A DNA stretch of 64,000 nucleotides. Source: Borrelia sp. RT5S. GTDB taxonomy: Bacteria > Spirochaetota > Spirochaetia > Borreliales > Borreliaceae. This document shows positions 53,249-61,752 of this stretch, one piece after another. Location of the stretch: assembly GCF_021165755.1 (NCBI RefSeq), contig NZ_CP088942.1, forward strand, positions 1-64,000. The letters run 5' to 3'. The notes below the pieces were generated by a model. It did no database searches. It was not told the origin of the DNA and saw only the letters and a program-made list of their open reading frames with translations. The position numbers and the translations under genes were made by a program. The first letter of the stretch is position 1. Each line of letters opens with the position of its first letter.

Positions 53249-54013
53249 TTACTTAACTAAAATTCCAATATTGATTTCATTAGCTTTAATAGCGCTAATT
53301 GTACTATGATAGTATCCAGCCTCACCAGGTGTAGTAACTCCAATAGTAGTATTAGTAATCTTATCTAATTCCGCCTTCACACCTGCCTCGTTAGCTTTTT
53401 TTGATGCCTCTTTTATTATTGTTTTAATGCTTTTTATAAACGCACTTCTTTTAGTAGTAAATGCTTTAAGTTCTTTATCTAGTCTCTTTAGTTTCTTATT
53501 GTCTTGCTTAATTTTTTCTAAAGAGTCTTCCGTTAAATGCTTGTCTAATATCTTTTCAGTAGCATCATCAAGCTCAACTAACATTGTTAATACATTAGTC
53601 ACTGTTTCCCTTTCTTTGTCCCTATTGTTAACAGAATCATTAAGTTGTAACATGCCAATTACGGAATTCAGCTTTCCAATAGCTTCATTGTCATACCCCA
53701 GGCTTGCATAGATTTTCTCCCTGTCTATTGAACCTAACAATCCACCAGGCATTGACACACCATTTCGCTTTGTTGGATCCTTTTCTTTAAATTTCGTCCT
53801 TAAGTCTTCCATTTTATTATGGTAGTTATCTCTCTTGGTCTTCAATGCATCAAGCACTGCATCAGCTTCGGCTTTAATCTCCTCCTCTGTCTGTCCCTGA
53901 TCTGAGTCTTGCCTAGCATCCGGTTTTACACTGCCTCTCTTTGTTACCTTTATACTACAAGCAACTAAAACCACTGATAATATTAGAAAAACAACTGAAC
54001 TAATCTTCTTCAT
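53249..54013 (-). CDS. BTA121-domain lipoprotein, cluster B
   Basis: A 254-residue lipoprotein (leader ends VLVAC, Cys about 19) with a short linker. Core KIYASLGYDNEAIGKLNSVIGMLQL lies near residue 108, then LVELDDATEKILDKHLTEDSLEKIKQDNKKLKRLDKELKAF. The end TPGEAGYYHSTISAIKANEINIGILVK is the conserved cluster B C-terminus. GGAG precedes ATG 54013. Compact form of the family. Confidence 0.8.
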   Translation of the reverse strand: MKKISSVVFLILSVVLVACSIKVTKRGSVKPDARQDSDQGQTEEEIKAEADAVLDALKTKRDNYHNKMEDLRTKFKEKDPTKRNGVSMPGGLLGSIDREKIYASLGYDNEAIGKLNSVIGMLQLNDSVNNRDKERETVTNVLTMLVELDDATEKILDKHLTEDSLEKIKQDNKKLKRLDKELKAFTTKRSAFIKSIKTIIKEASKKANEAGVKAELDKITNTTIGVTTPGEAGYYHSTISAIKANEINIGILVK

Positions 54014-54103
54014 CGCGTTCTCTCTCCTGCTTTCTCGTTACACTATCGAGTAATGTTCCCTTATTAAACTACTACCCCCTAGGTAACATAAACTAAGGAA
54101 AAC

Positions 54104-54132
54104 ATTATACCGTAAAACTGGTAAAATTCTAG
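54104..54132 (-). promoter_or_regulatory. Cluster B promoter
   Basis: CTAGAA (54132-54127), a 17-bp spacer and a perfect TATAAT (54109-54104), upstream of the gene starting at 54013. Confidence 0.65.
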
Positions 54133-54231
54133 TTTCTTACAAAAACGCAAAGACTTGCTTACATTGATCAAATTTAAAGCGAGATGTGGAGAAGAATGAA
54201 AAGATTAAATAATGGATAATAAAAAATAAAA

Positions 54232-54254
54232 AAGGCCATATCAGATATGGCCTT
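54232..54254 (-). terminator. Cluster B terminator hairpin
   Basis: AAGGCCATAT (54232-54241), loop CAG and ATATGGCCTT (54245-54254), an exact 10-bp stem. Confidence 0.75.
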
Positions 54255-54276
54255 AAGGGTTTAGTTTGAACTAAAT

Positions 54277-54981
54277 TTATTGATTAACTAAATTTGCAAT
54301 CTTGACTTCACTGCTTTGAATATTTTCAACCACACTACGTTGGCTTTCATCCACGCCAACTTTAGAGCTACTTTCTGTTAGCATCTTTTTAAGATACTCA
54401 ACAAATGTATCTCTTGAGGTAATAAATTTATCAAGCTCTCCAGCAACCTGGTTAAGCTTATCCTGATCGCTCTCAATCTTTTCCAGGTTTTCATCCGTTA
54501 GGTGCTCTCCTAATACTTTTATGGTGGTTTTATCAAGCTCAGCTAACATTGCTTGTACATCCGTCACTGTACTTGACCTTGAAGTACTAATGCTCTGAGC
54601 GGGTACCCCATTGTTTGTCGTTAGTGACTCAATTTTTATCTCAATTTTTATTTCTACGTCAATCACTAAGTTAATGTACTCATCTCTCTTGGCCTTCAGT
54701 GCACTAACTTTCTTGCAGTCCCCTCCCCCACACTCGTCATAGTCGGGTCTGTAGACATCACACTCATCATATTCACTGTACTTGCTGTGCTTATTCTTCT
54801 TATGTTTGTTCTTCTCCTCGTGTTTTTGTTTTTTGCGTTTATATTTCTCGTATTTTTGTTTATAGTACTCACACTTTTCGTACTTGTACTTGTACATTGC
54901 CCCACCAGGCGGGCCATCTTTCTTACAAGCCACTAAGGCTACTACTAGTATTAAAAAAACAACCATACTGATTCTTTTCAT
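54277..54981 (-). CDS. Diverged cluster B lipoprotein with Lys/Tyr/Cys-rich insertion
   Basis: A 234-residue lipoprotein. ATG 54981 has AAGGA upstream; the open frame continues for 16 codons without a ribosome site. Leader MKRISMVVFLILVVALVAC. Residues 20-95 are an unusual Lys/Tyr/Cys/Glu block (YEK(C/Y) and KYKRKKQK runs, six or more Cys in YDECGGGDC-type motifs). The family core (HASLGYDN) is absent. The C-terminal helices remain: LAELDKTTIKVLGEHLTDENLEKIESDQDKLNQVAGELDKFITSRDTF. The -10 box of its promoter is also degenerate. It could be a specialised variant or a decaying one. Confidence 0.75.
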   Translation of the reverse strand: MKRISMVVFLILVVALVACKKDGPPGGAMYKYKYEKCEYYKQKYEKYKRKKQKHEEKNKHKKNKHSKYSEYDECDVYRPDYDECGGGDCKKVSALKAKRDEYINLVIDVEIKIEIKIESLTTNNGVPAQSISTSRSSTVTDVQAMLAELDKTTIKVLGEHLTDENLEKIESDQDKLNQVAGELDKFITSRDTFVEYLKKMLTESSSKVGVDESQRSVVENIQSSEVKIANLVNQ

Positions 54982-55074
54982 CTTATTTTCCTTCTTGTTG
55001 TACCAGACAGTGCTACCAGAGAACACCACCCCTCTGGAGTAGTATTTTTTAGTAACATATAAACCATTAATAAC

Positions 55075-55103
55075 ATCCTGCCGTAAAGTTAGCGCAATTC
55101 TGG
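55075..55103 (-). promoter_or_regulatory. Degenerate cluster B promoter
   Basis: CCAGAA (55103-55098), a 17-bp spacer and CAGGAT (55080-55075). The spacing is kept but both boxes, especially the -10, depart from the sibling consensus. Confidence 0.4.
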
Positions 55104-55148
55104 GTTTTTACAAAAATTTAAAGTTTGTTTCTTGCCAGGGGAATGAAA

Positions 55149-55172
55149 GAAGGCCATCTCGCTATGGCCTTC
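55149..55172 (-). terminator. Cluster B terminator hairpin
   Basis: GAAGGCCAT (55149-55157) and ATGGCCTTC (55164-55172) form an exact 9-bp stem with a 6-base loop. Confidence 0.7.
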
Positions 55173-55206
55173 GGGTTTAGTTTGAGCTAGACTTGAACTA
55201 GAGCTG

Positions 55207-56067
55207 CTAATTAAATAAGCTTGCAAGAGCTGTTGTATTCTTTTTAACAGCCTCAACCTTGCTATGAAGATATCCAGCCTCTCCGGCTGTAGTAGAGCTA
55301 GTTGCCGAAGTTTTTGCAATAATCTTGTCTAATTCTGCCTTCGCCTCTGCAGAAGACTTAGTTTTACTTAATGCCTCTTCTATTGACCTTTGAATACCTT
55401 TGATAAAGTCATCTCTTGAAGTAATAAACGACTTAAGCTCTGCAGTAGCCTTTTCAATCTTATCCTTGTCGTTCTTTATTTTTGCCAAGTTATCGTTCTT
55501 CAAAAGATCATCCAATATCTTTGTAGTAGCATCTTCAAGCGCAACTAACAGGCTAAATATACCAGCAACTGTTTTCTTTCTTTCTGGATTATCAATCCTA
55601 CCACCATTACTTAAACCATCAATTGATTTGTTTAAATTTTCAATAGTCTTATTGTCATAACCTAGACTTGCATGAAACTTAGGCTGATCTTTTGCCTTTG
55701 TAAAATCAGTTATCCCACCAGGAATTTCCACTTTGTCCTGTGTTCGTAGCGGTGCCGTTCCTAGTGCATCATATGCTGCCTTTGCTGTATTAATTTTACT
55801 ACTGTATTCATCTCTTTTATCTTTCAATATCTTAAAAGCTTCCGTAGTTGCGGCTGCTAATTGTTCAGCCCTTGCTTGCTTCTCCTCATCCGCCATTTCT
55901 TCGTCTGACACCTCTTGAGATGCACCTGTTTGCCTTGGGCTTGTACTTCCTGCTTCTACTGTCTTTTTATCTGATGTTTGTTGTTTACCATCACCCGTTT
56001 CTGCTTGACTACAAGACACAAAAGACAATGCTAATACTAGAAGAAACATAATACTAATCTTTTTCAC
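55207..56067 (-). CDS. BTA121-domain lipoprotein, cluster B
   Basis: A 286-residue lipoprotein starting at GTG 56067 (AAAGGAG upstream; the longer frame to 56103 lacks one). Leader ends SFVSC (Cys about 19). Linker with SDEEMADEEKQARAEQ. Core KFHASLGYDNKTIENLNKSIDGL lies near residue 140, then LVALEDATTKILDDLLKNDNLAKIKNDKDKIEKATAELKSF and the end AGEAGYLHSKVEAVKKNTTALASLF. Closest to the gene at 57317. Confidence 0.8.
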   Translation of the reverse strand: MKKISIMFLLVLALSFVSCSQAETGDGKQQTSDKKTVEAGSTSPRQTGASQEVSDEEMADEEKQARAEQLAAATTEAFKILKDKRDEYSSKINTAKAAYDALGTAPLRTQDKVEIPGGITDFTKAKDQPKFHASLGYDNKTIENLNKSIDGLSNGGRIDNPERKKTVAGIFSLLVALEDATTKILDDLLKNDNLAKIKNDKDKIEKATAELKSFITSRDDFIKGIQRSIEEALSKTKSSAEAKAELDKIIAKTSATSSTTAGEAGYLHSKVEAVKKNTTALASLFN

Positions 56068-56172
56068 TCTTTCTCTCCTTTTTGTTGTTCTACCTTTATT
56101 CATTATATTCTTTTCTAAGAAATATTCTTAGTTTATAACAATATAAATTTATTTCTTTGTTCTTTAATATAG

Positions 56173-56201
56173 AATATTAACTAAGAATATTAAAATACTA
56201 G
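56173..56201 (-). promoter_or_regulatory. Cluster B promoter
   Basis: CTAGTA (56201-56196), a 17-bp spacer and AATATT (56178-56173), upstream of the gene starting at 56067. Confidence 0.45.
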
Positions 56202-56351
56202 TTTCTTACAAAATTTTTAAACTTTGCTCCTCTTGTTCAAACACTAAATATTTTGGGGGTAGCAGTAGAGCATGGCGACATATAAGTGTAGTAGAAGAGG
56301 AATAAAAACAAAAGAAGGCCAAGTGGCCCTCAGGTTTAGCTTCAACTAAAG

Positions 56352-57098
56352 TTATGACTTCATTAAAGCATCAAGTGCTGCTAAATTAGCTTCAATAGCT
56401 GTAAGCTTGGCATTACAATATCCAGCCTCTCCGGGTGTAGTAACCCCATCAAGTATATAAGCAATCTTCCTTAATGCGTCCTTCAAAGTGTCATGACTGG
56501 ATTTGCCTGTGTATGCCTCTTTTATTGATTTTTTAGCACTCTTGATAAATTTATTCCTTGAATCAATAAATTCATTAAGTTCTGCAGTAGCCGTCTCGAT
56601 CTTAGCCTTGTCGTTCTCAATTTTTTTCAAATTAGCATCACTCAAAAGATCATCTAATATCTTTCTAGTCACATTTTCAAGCCCAGTTAGCATGCTTAGT
56701 AAGCTGCTCACCCATCCTATCTCTGTATGCTTGTCGCCACTACCAAGTTGTAATGCCTTAATTGATTCGTCTAACTTCTTTATTAATTCATTGTCATAAC
56801 TTAGGCTTGCGTGAAGTTTGCTATTGTCTTGTACTTTTTTTACTTGCTCAGGTATTGAAACTTCATTTTTTGAGTTTAATGCATCGTATGCTGTCTTTGC
56901 GTCTTTAAGCTCTTTATTGTACGCATCTCTCTTGGTTTTCAATGCCTTGTACGCTTCTTCAGTTTCAACTGCTAATTGATTCGCTTCCTCTGCTAGCTCT
57001 TTGGGTGTTTTTTGTCCGCCATCTGCTTTTGTTTCCAGATTACAAGCAACCAACACTACTGCTACTATTAGAAAAAGCACAATACTAATCTTTTTCAC
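56352..57098 (-). CDS. BTA121-domain lipoprotein, cluster B
   Basis: A 248-residue lipoprotein starting at GTG 57098 (GGAGAG upstream). Leader ends VVLVAC (Cys about 19). Core KLHASLSYDNELIKKLDESIKALQL lies near residue 99, then SMLTGLENVTRKILDDLLSDANLKKIENDKAKIETATAELNEF and the end TPGEAGYCNAKLTAIEANLAALDALMKS. Its terminator has only a short GGCC stem. Compact member with little linker. Confidence 0.8.
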   Translation of the reverse strand: MKKISIVLFLIVAVVLVACNLETKADGGQKTPKELAEEANQLAVETEEAYKALKTKRDAYNKELKDAKTAYDALNSKNEVSIPEQVKKVQDNSKLHASLSYDNELIKKLDESIKALQLGSGDKHTEIGWVSSLLSMLTGLENVTRKILDDLLSDANLKKIENDKAKIETATAELNEFIDSRNKFIKSAKKSIKEAYTGKSSHDTLKDALRKIAYILDGVTTPGEAGYCNAKLTAIEANLAALDALMKS

Positions 57099-57269
57099 TC
57101 CTACTCTCCTTTTTGTTTTTTATAATATTACTAAAGAATATTCTTAGCTTATAACTTATGTCCTTTAGTAATATTATAAACTAAGATAGTATCCTTTTTA
57201 AAACTAACAAAAACATAATACTTCTTTTAATAAAATTTAAGTTTGGCTGTTGTGTTGGAAAAAATGAAA

Positions 57270-57294
57270 AGAAGGCCACTTACTATGGCCTTCT
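57270..57294 (-). terminator. Cluster B terminator hairpin
   Basis: AGAAGGCCA (57270-57278) and TGGCCTTCT (57286-57294) form an exact 9-bp stem. Confidence 0.7.
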
Positions 57295-57316
57295 GGTTTA
57301 GTTTTAACTAAATTTA

Positions 57317-58168
57317 TTATTTCATTAAAGCATCAAGTGCTTCTTCATTTTTCTTAACAGCCTCAACCTTGCTATGAAGATATCCAGCCTCACTAGGTGC
57401 AGCAGAGCTAGTTACTTCATCTGTTGCAATAATCTTGTCTAATTCTGCCCTTGCTTCGTTTGAAGAAGTAAAGTTAGTTGTATGCACCACCTCTATTGTC
57501 TTTTGAATACTTTCAATAAAGGCATCTCTTGAAGAAATAAATAACTTAAGTTCTGCAGTAGCCTTCTTGATCTTACTCTTGTCGTTCTCAATTTTTGTTA
57601 AGTTTTTATCTTGCAAATGACCATCCATTATCTTTTTAGTAGCATCTTCAAGAGAAACTAACAGGCTAAATATACCAGCAACTGTCTGTATTTCTTTAGC
57701 ATGAGAATTAACATCGCTAATACTCAAACCTTTAATTACAGTATCTAACTTCTCTATTAAATCATTATCATAACCTAGGCTTGCATAAATTTTAGCCTGG
57801 TCTACTGCCTCTGTAAAACCAGTTATCCCAACGGGAATTTCCACTTTATTTTGTGTTGCTGTTATCCCCGTTGCTAGCGCCTCGTATGCTGTCTTTTCGC
57901 TTTTAAGTTTTGTATTGTATTCATCTCTCTTGGTTTTCAATACCTTAAACGCCTCTGTTGTTTCAGCCTTTAATTCATCTCTTGTCCTCTTCTCTTCTTT
58001 GGTCATTTTCTCGTCTGATGCTTCTTGAGGTTTATCTGCCTGTATTGGGCTTGTACCTCCTGCAGCTGCTGTATTTTGCTCTGGTGTTTGTTGATTACCA
58101 CCAGTCTCGTCTTGCATACAAGCCACTAATGCTAACATTAGAGGAAATATAACACTAATCTTTTTCAC
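57317..58168 (-). CDS. BTA121-domain lipoprotein, cluster B
   Basis: A 283-residue lipoprotein with GTG start 58168 (AAGGAG upstream). Leader ends MLALVAC (Cys about 17). Linker with QEASDEKMTKEEKRT, very similar to the gene at 55207. Core KIYASLGYDNDLIEKLDTVIKGL lies near residue 129, then LVSLEDATKKIMDGHLQDKNLTKIENDKSKIKKATAELKLF. The end PSEAGYLHSKVEAVKKNEEALDALMK is conserved. Confidence 0.8.
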   Translation of the reverse strand: MKKISVIFPLMLALVACMQDETGGNQQTPEQNTAAAGGTSPIQADKPQEASDEKMTKEEKRTRDELKAETTEAFKVLKTKRDEYNTKLKSEKTAYEALATGITATQNKVEIPVGITGFTEAVDQAKIYASLGYDNDLIEKLDTVIKGLSISDVNSHAKEIQTVAGIFSLLVSLEDATKKIMDGHLQDKNLTKIENDKSKIKKATAELKLFISSRDAFIESIQKTIEVVHTTNFTSSNEARAELDKIIATDEVTSSAAPSEAGYLHSKVEAVKKNEEALDALMK

Positions 58169-58259
58169 TCTTACTCTCCTTCTTATCTTTCATTACCTTT
58201 ATTCATTATATTATAAACTAATATTATTTCTTAGTTTATAATAATGTTCTTTAGAAAAG

Positions 58260-58288
58260 AATATAAACTAAGAATATTAAAATTCTAG
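58260..58288 (-). promoter_or_regulatory. Cluster B promoter
   Basis: CTAGAA (58288-58283), a 17-bp spacer and TATATT (58265-58260), upstream of the gene starting at 58168. Confidence 0.55.
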
Positions 58289-58410
58289 TTTATTTGAAAA
58301 AATTCCATTTTTGCTTCCATTGCTTTAAACACTAAATACTTTGAAGGTGGTTTGGCATTGGAGAGGCATGAGTCTTATGTAGCAAAAGAGAGTAAAAATA
58401 ACAGAGCATA

Positions 58411-58465
58411 AAATTAGAAAAGGCCATATTGCTATGGCTATTGCTATGGCTCTAAGTTCTAATTT
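58411..58465 (-). terminator. Large cluster B hairpin
   Basis: AAATTAGAA (58411-58419) and TTCTAATTT (58457-58465) close a structure that also contains GCCATA/TATGGC (58423-58438) and an extra TTGCTATGGC repeat. Confidence 0.6.
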
Positions 58466-58486
58466 TAACTTCATTACTTCTTAACT

Positions 58487-59305
58487 CTACTTAACCAAGT
58501 CTGAAAGTGCTTCTACATTCTTCTTAATTGCTTCAACAGTAACATGATAATACCCAGACTCATCAGCGTTAGCGGTAGTTTTTGTTTTGTCAGCAATCTT
58601 GTCTAATTCTGCCTTCAAATTTGTTTCGTCGCTTCTATTTGTATGTGCTTTTTCTATTGTCTTTTGAATACTTTCAATAAACTCCTTTCTTGAAGCAATA
58701 AACTTATTAAGTTCTGCAGTAGCTTTTTCGATCTTATCCTTGTCATTCTCAATCTTTGTCAAGTTAGCACCTTTCAAATAAGTGTCCAATATCTTTTTAA
58801 TAGCATCATCAAGGTCAACTAACACTTGGAGGACAGCACTTGCTGTCTTTATTTGCTTAGCATGAGTAGTAGCATTACTAATTTTTAGACCCTTAATTGA
58901 TTCGTCTAACTTCTTTATTAACTCATTGTCATAACCTAAGCTTGCATGGATTTTAGGCTGGTGTCTTCTTGTTGTTAAAATTTTTAACTCGGAAGGTATT
59001 GAAACTTCATTTTTTGGTTTTAGTGCATCATATGTTGTCTTTAGGCCCTTAAGCTCTGTACTGTAGTCATCTCTCTTGGTTTTCAATGCAGTAAGCGCTG
59101 TTTTAGTTTCTTCTGCTAGCCTTGCATCATCTCTTTGCCCTGGTGTTTGCTTACCTGCTTCATCTGACTGTGATTGGCCCCCTGCTGCACCACCTGCACC
59201 TGCTCCACTGCCTGTTCCTGATTGTCCCTCACCTGCTTCTTCCTGCTTACAAGCAAACAAAGCTACCACTAATACTAGAAAAAACATAATACTGAATTTT
59301 TTCAC
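58487..59305 (-). CDS. BTA121-domain lipoprotein, cluster B
   Basis: A 272-residue lipoprotein with GTG start 59305 (AAAAGGAG upstream). Leader MKKFSIMFFLVLVVALFACKQEEAGE is nearly identical to that of the gene at 59604. The linker is Gly/Ala/Gln-rich. Core KIHASLGYDNELIKKLDESIKGL lies near residue 119, then LVDLDDAIKKILDTYLKGANLTKIENDKDKIEKATAELNKF. Typical family end. Confidence 0.8.
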   Translation of the reverse strand: MKKFSIMFFLVLVVALFACKQEEAGEGQSGTGSGAGAGGAAGGQSQSDEAGKQTPGQRDDARLAEETKTALTALKTKRDDYSTELKGLKTTYDALKPKNEVSIPSELKILTTRRHQPKIHASLGYDNELIKKLDESIKGLKISNATTHAKQIKTASAVLQVLVDLDDAIKKILDTYLKGANLTKIENDKDKIEKATAELNKFIASRKEFIESIQKTIEKAHTNRSDETNLKAELDKIADKTKTTANADESGYYHVTVEAIKKNVEALSDLVK

Positions 59306-59385
59306 TTTATTCTCCTTTTATTTTTTTATTACCTTTGTTTATTATAAAATACATTCTTAGTTTATAACTATATTCTTTAATATAC

Positions 59386-59414
59386 ATTATTAACTAAGAA
59401 TTCAAAAAATCCAG
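59386..59414 (-). promoter_or_regulatory. Cluster B promoter
   Basis: CTGGAT (59414-59409), a 17-bp spacer and AATAAT (59391-59386), upstream of the gene starting at 59305. A 12-bp hairpin GAATTCAAAAAA (59398-59409) / 59416-59427 overlaps the -35 region. Confidence 0.5.
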
Positions 59415-59603
59415 CTTTTTTGAATTCGTTAAAAACCTAGTTTATTTGAGAAAATTTAAAGCTTACTTCATGTGCTCAAACACTAAATATCAATTTTGAA
59501 GATGGAATAGTGTAGGGTTGCTAAGATATAAGCATCAACAAGGGATAAAAACAAAAAAAGACCATATCGCTATGGCCTTAAATTCTAGTTTTAACTAAAA
59601 TTA

Positions 59604-60431
59604 TTACTTAACTAAATTCTCAAGAGCTGTTGCATTAGCCTCAATAGCTTTAACCATGGCAGCACCATATCCAGCCTCGCCAGTTTTAGGGTCGGTAGTA
59701 CCACTAGCAGCTCCAGTAATCTTGTTTAACGCTGTCTTCACATCTGAAGAGCTAGTTTTACTTGATGCATCTTTTATTATCGCTTCAGCACTCTTAATAA
59801 ATTTGTCTCTTGAATCAATAAACTCTTTAAGCTCTTTAGTAGCAGTCTCGATTTTAGCTTTATCATTCTCAATTTTTGGCAATTTATCGTCTTTTAAATG
59901 CGTACCCAATATCTTTGTAGTAGTATCATCAATGCCAATTAACGTTTCAAGTACCTTGTTCACTGTTTCTATTTCTGTGGTTTTAGAACTCTTGTTAGTG
60001 CTCTTAATATCTAATACCTTAATTGCTGTGTTTAATTTGTCTATTAGATCCTGATCATAATTTAAACTTGCATAAACTTTAGGCAGGTCTGTGTCTTTAA
60101 CTCTTATTTCCGTCACCCCAGTAGGAATTTCAACTTTTTTCTGTCCTGTTGTTCCCAGTGTATCATGTGCTGCCTTTTCGCCAGTCATCTTCTTATTGAT
60201 TTCTGCTATCTTGTCTTTCAATGCAGTAAGTGCATCTTCTCTTGCTTTCTTTGCAGCCGCTTCTTCATCTTTTTTCTTTTTCTCTTCCTCTGCCTTCTTT
60301 GCTTCGTCTGCTAGCTCTTGAGGTGTCTTTGTTGTAGCTGTTCCCTCTGCCTTCTCACCTGCTTCTTCTTGCTTACAAGCAAACAAAGCTACTACTAATA
60401 TCAAAAAAAACATAATACTGAATTTTTTCAC
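59604..60431 (-). CDS. BTA121-domain lipoprotein, cluster B
   Basis: A 275-residue lipoprotein starting at GTG 60431 (AAAAGGAG upstream; the frame is open 10 codons further without ribosome site). Linker of KKAEEEKKKKDEEAAAKKARED type. Core KVYASLNYDQDLIDKLNTAIKVLDI lies near residue 125, then IGIDDTTTKILGTHLKDDKLPKIENDKAKIETATKELKEF and the end TGEAGYGAAMVKAIEANATALENLVK. Confidence 0.8.
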   Translation of the reverse strand: MKKFSIMFFLILVVALFACKQEEAGEKAEGTATTKTPQELADEAKKAEEEKKKKDEEAAAKKAREDALTALKDKIAEINKKMTGEKAAHDTLGTTGQKKVEIPTGVTEIRVKDTDLPKVYASLNYDQDLIDKLNTAIKVLDIKSTNKSSKTTEIETVNKVLETLIGIDDTTTKILGTHLKDDKLPKIENDKAKIETATKELKEFIDSRDKFIKSAEAIIKDASSKTSSSDVKTALNKITGAASGTTDPKTGEAGYGAAMVKAIEANATALENLVK

Positions 60432-60505
60432 TTTATTCTCCTTTTTATTTTTTACTATCATTACTAAAGAACATTCTTAGTTAATAATGATATTCTTTAG
60501 TACAT

Positions 60506-60534
60506 ATTATAAACTAAGAATTCAAAAAATCCAG
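60506..60534 (-). promoter_or_regulatory. Cluster B promoter
   Basis: CTGGAT (60534-60529), a 17-bp spacer and a perfect TATAAT (60511-60506), upstream of the gene starting at 60431. Confidence 0.65.
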
Positions 60535-60650
60535 TATTTTTGAAAAAATTTAAATTTTACTCATCTTTTAACAAATGCTAACTATTTATTTTATAGGGAG
60601 GAGGCGATGGGGTGAAGTCAAAGCATAAGTAGCATAAGGACGCATAAAAC

Positions 60651-60682
60651 CGAAAAGAGGCCCATAAACATGGGCCCTTTCG
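60651..60682 (-). terminator. Cluster B terminator hairpin
   Basis: GGCCCAT (60659-60665), loop AAAC and ATGGGCC (60670-60676), extended by CGAAA/TTTCG outside. Confidence 0.75.
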
Positions 60683-60723
60683 TTTTACGATAAATTCAAT
60701 TGATTTAATTGTAGTTTTAAGCT

Positions 60724-61449
60724 CTACTCAGTCTCACTGGGTGAAGTAGAACTAGTAGCTGCTGCAATAATCTTATTTAATTCTGCCTTGACCTTCGTAA
60801 GGTCCGCTTTATTTTCTGCTGCCCCTGCCGCTGCTGTTGCTGCTGCCTTTGCTGCCTTTTGGGTAATTCTAATAAATGCATCCCTTGAACCGATAAATTT
60901 ACCAAGTTCTGCTACAGATCCTTCTAGAGCATCTTTGTCTTTCTTCATTTTTTCAATCATCTCATCTGATAACATCTTGTCAAGTATGCGGGTAGTAGCT
61001 TCATCAAGAGTAATTAACATACCTAGTACATAATAGACTATTTTTAATTCTTCTTCTTTTTGCTTGCCGTTAGTAGTATTAAGATTTAATACTTTAATTG
61101 CATCATTCAAATTTTGATTTGTAACATTACTGTAGCCTAGACTTGCATGAATTTGGTCCTTGTATTTACCTAACTCTTTTTTTAATACTTCAGGAATTGT
61201 TACTTCATTCCTTGATGCTTCCTTTTCAAACTTTGCCTTTAAGTCAGCAATTTCTTTTTTGTAGCTATCTCTCTTGAATTTCAATTCTTTCAAAATTGCT
61301 TCTTTTTCGGCTTCATCTGCTGTCGCTGCCTGATTTGCATCATCTACCTTTCCTTTTGAAGTTACGACGCCAATGCCAAATCCACCCAGTTTACATGAAA
61401 CTAAGGTTGCTACTAATATTAGAGGAAATATTATATTAATCTTTTTCAC
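60724..61449 (-). CDS. BTA121-domain lipoprotein with truncated C-terminus, cluster B
   Basis: A 241-residue lipoprotein with GTG start 61449 (GGAG upstream). Leader ends VSC (Cys about 19). Core QIHASLGYSNVTNQNLNDAIKVLNL lies near residue 94, then LITLDEATTRILDKMLSDEMIEKMKKDKDALEGSVAELGKF, then an Ala-rich helix. It ends at SSTSPSETE, where siblings continue SP(G/S)EAGY...AIKxNxxAL for about 20 more residues, so the C-terminal segment is lost. Confidence 0.8.
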   Translation of the reverse strand: MKKINIIFPLILVATLVSCKLGGFGIGVVTSKGKVDDANQAATADEAEKEAILKELKFKRDSYKKEIADLKAKFEKEASRNEVTIPEVLKKELGKYKDQIHASLGYSNVTNQNLNDAIKVLNLNTTNGKQKEEELKIVYYVLGMLITLDEATTRILDKMLSDEMIEKMKKDKDALEGSVAELGKFIGSRDAFIRITQKAAKAAATAAAGAAENKADLTKVKAELNKIIAAATSSTSPSETE

Positions 61450-61537
61450 TCTTGATCTCCTTATTATTTTACTGTCATCACTAAAAAATAACCTTATCCA
61501 TTTGTAATGTTATTTTTTAGTTCCATTACAACCTAAG

Positions 61538-61565
61538 ACTATAGCCTAAATTAGTAAAATTCTAG
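61538..61565 (-). promoter_or_regulatory. Cluster B promoter
   Basis: CTAGAA (61565-61560), a 16-bp spacer and TATAGT (61543-61538), upstream of the gene starting at 61449. Confidence 0.5.
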
Positions 61566-61672
61566 TTTTTGAAAAAATTAAAGCTTACTTCATGTGCTTA
61601 AACGCTAAAATATTAATCTTGGAACTTGGTGGCGGGGATAGATGAGAAGTAAAAAGCAGCATAGAATGGAAG

Positions 61673-61699
61673 AAAAGGCCATATACCACATGGCCTTTT
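61673..61699 (-). terminator. Cluster B terminator hairpin
   Basis: AAAAGGCCAT (61673-61682) and ATGGCCTTTT (61690-61699) form an exact 10-bp stem. Confidence 0.75.
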
Positions 61700-61752
61700 T
61701 AATTTAGTAAAATTCAATTAATACTCTAACCGGCAGTGCCGCTGGAGTAAAC

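Noticed and set aside
52028-61699. The regularly spaced GGCCATA hairpins considered as a CRISPR array
   Set aside because: The repeats are about 1 kb apart with genes between them, and each sits just after a stop codon; they are terminators.
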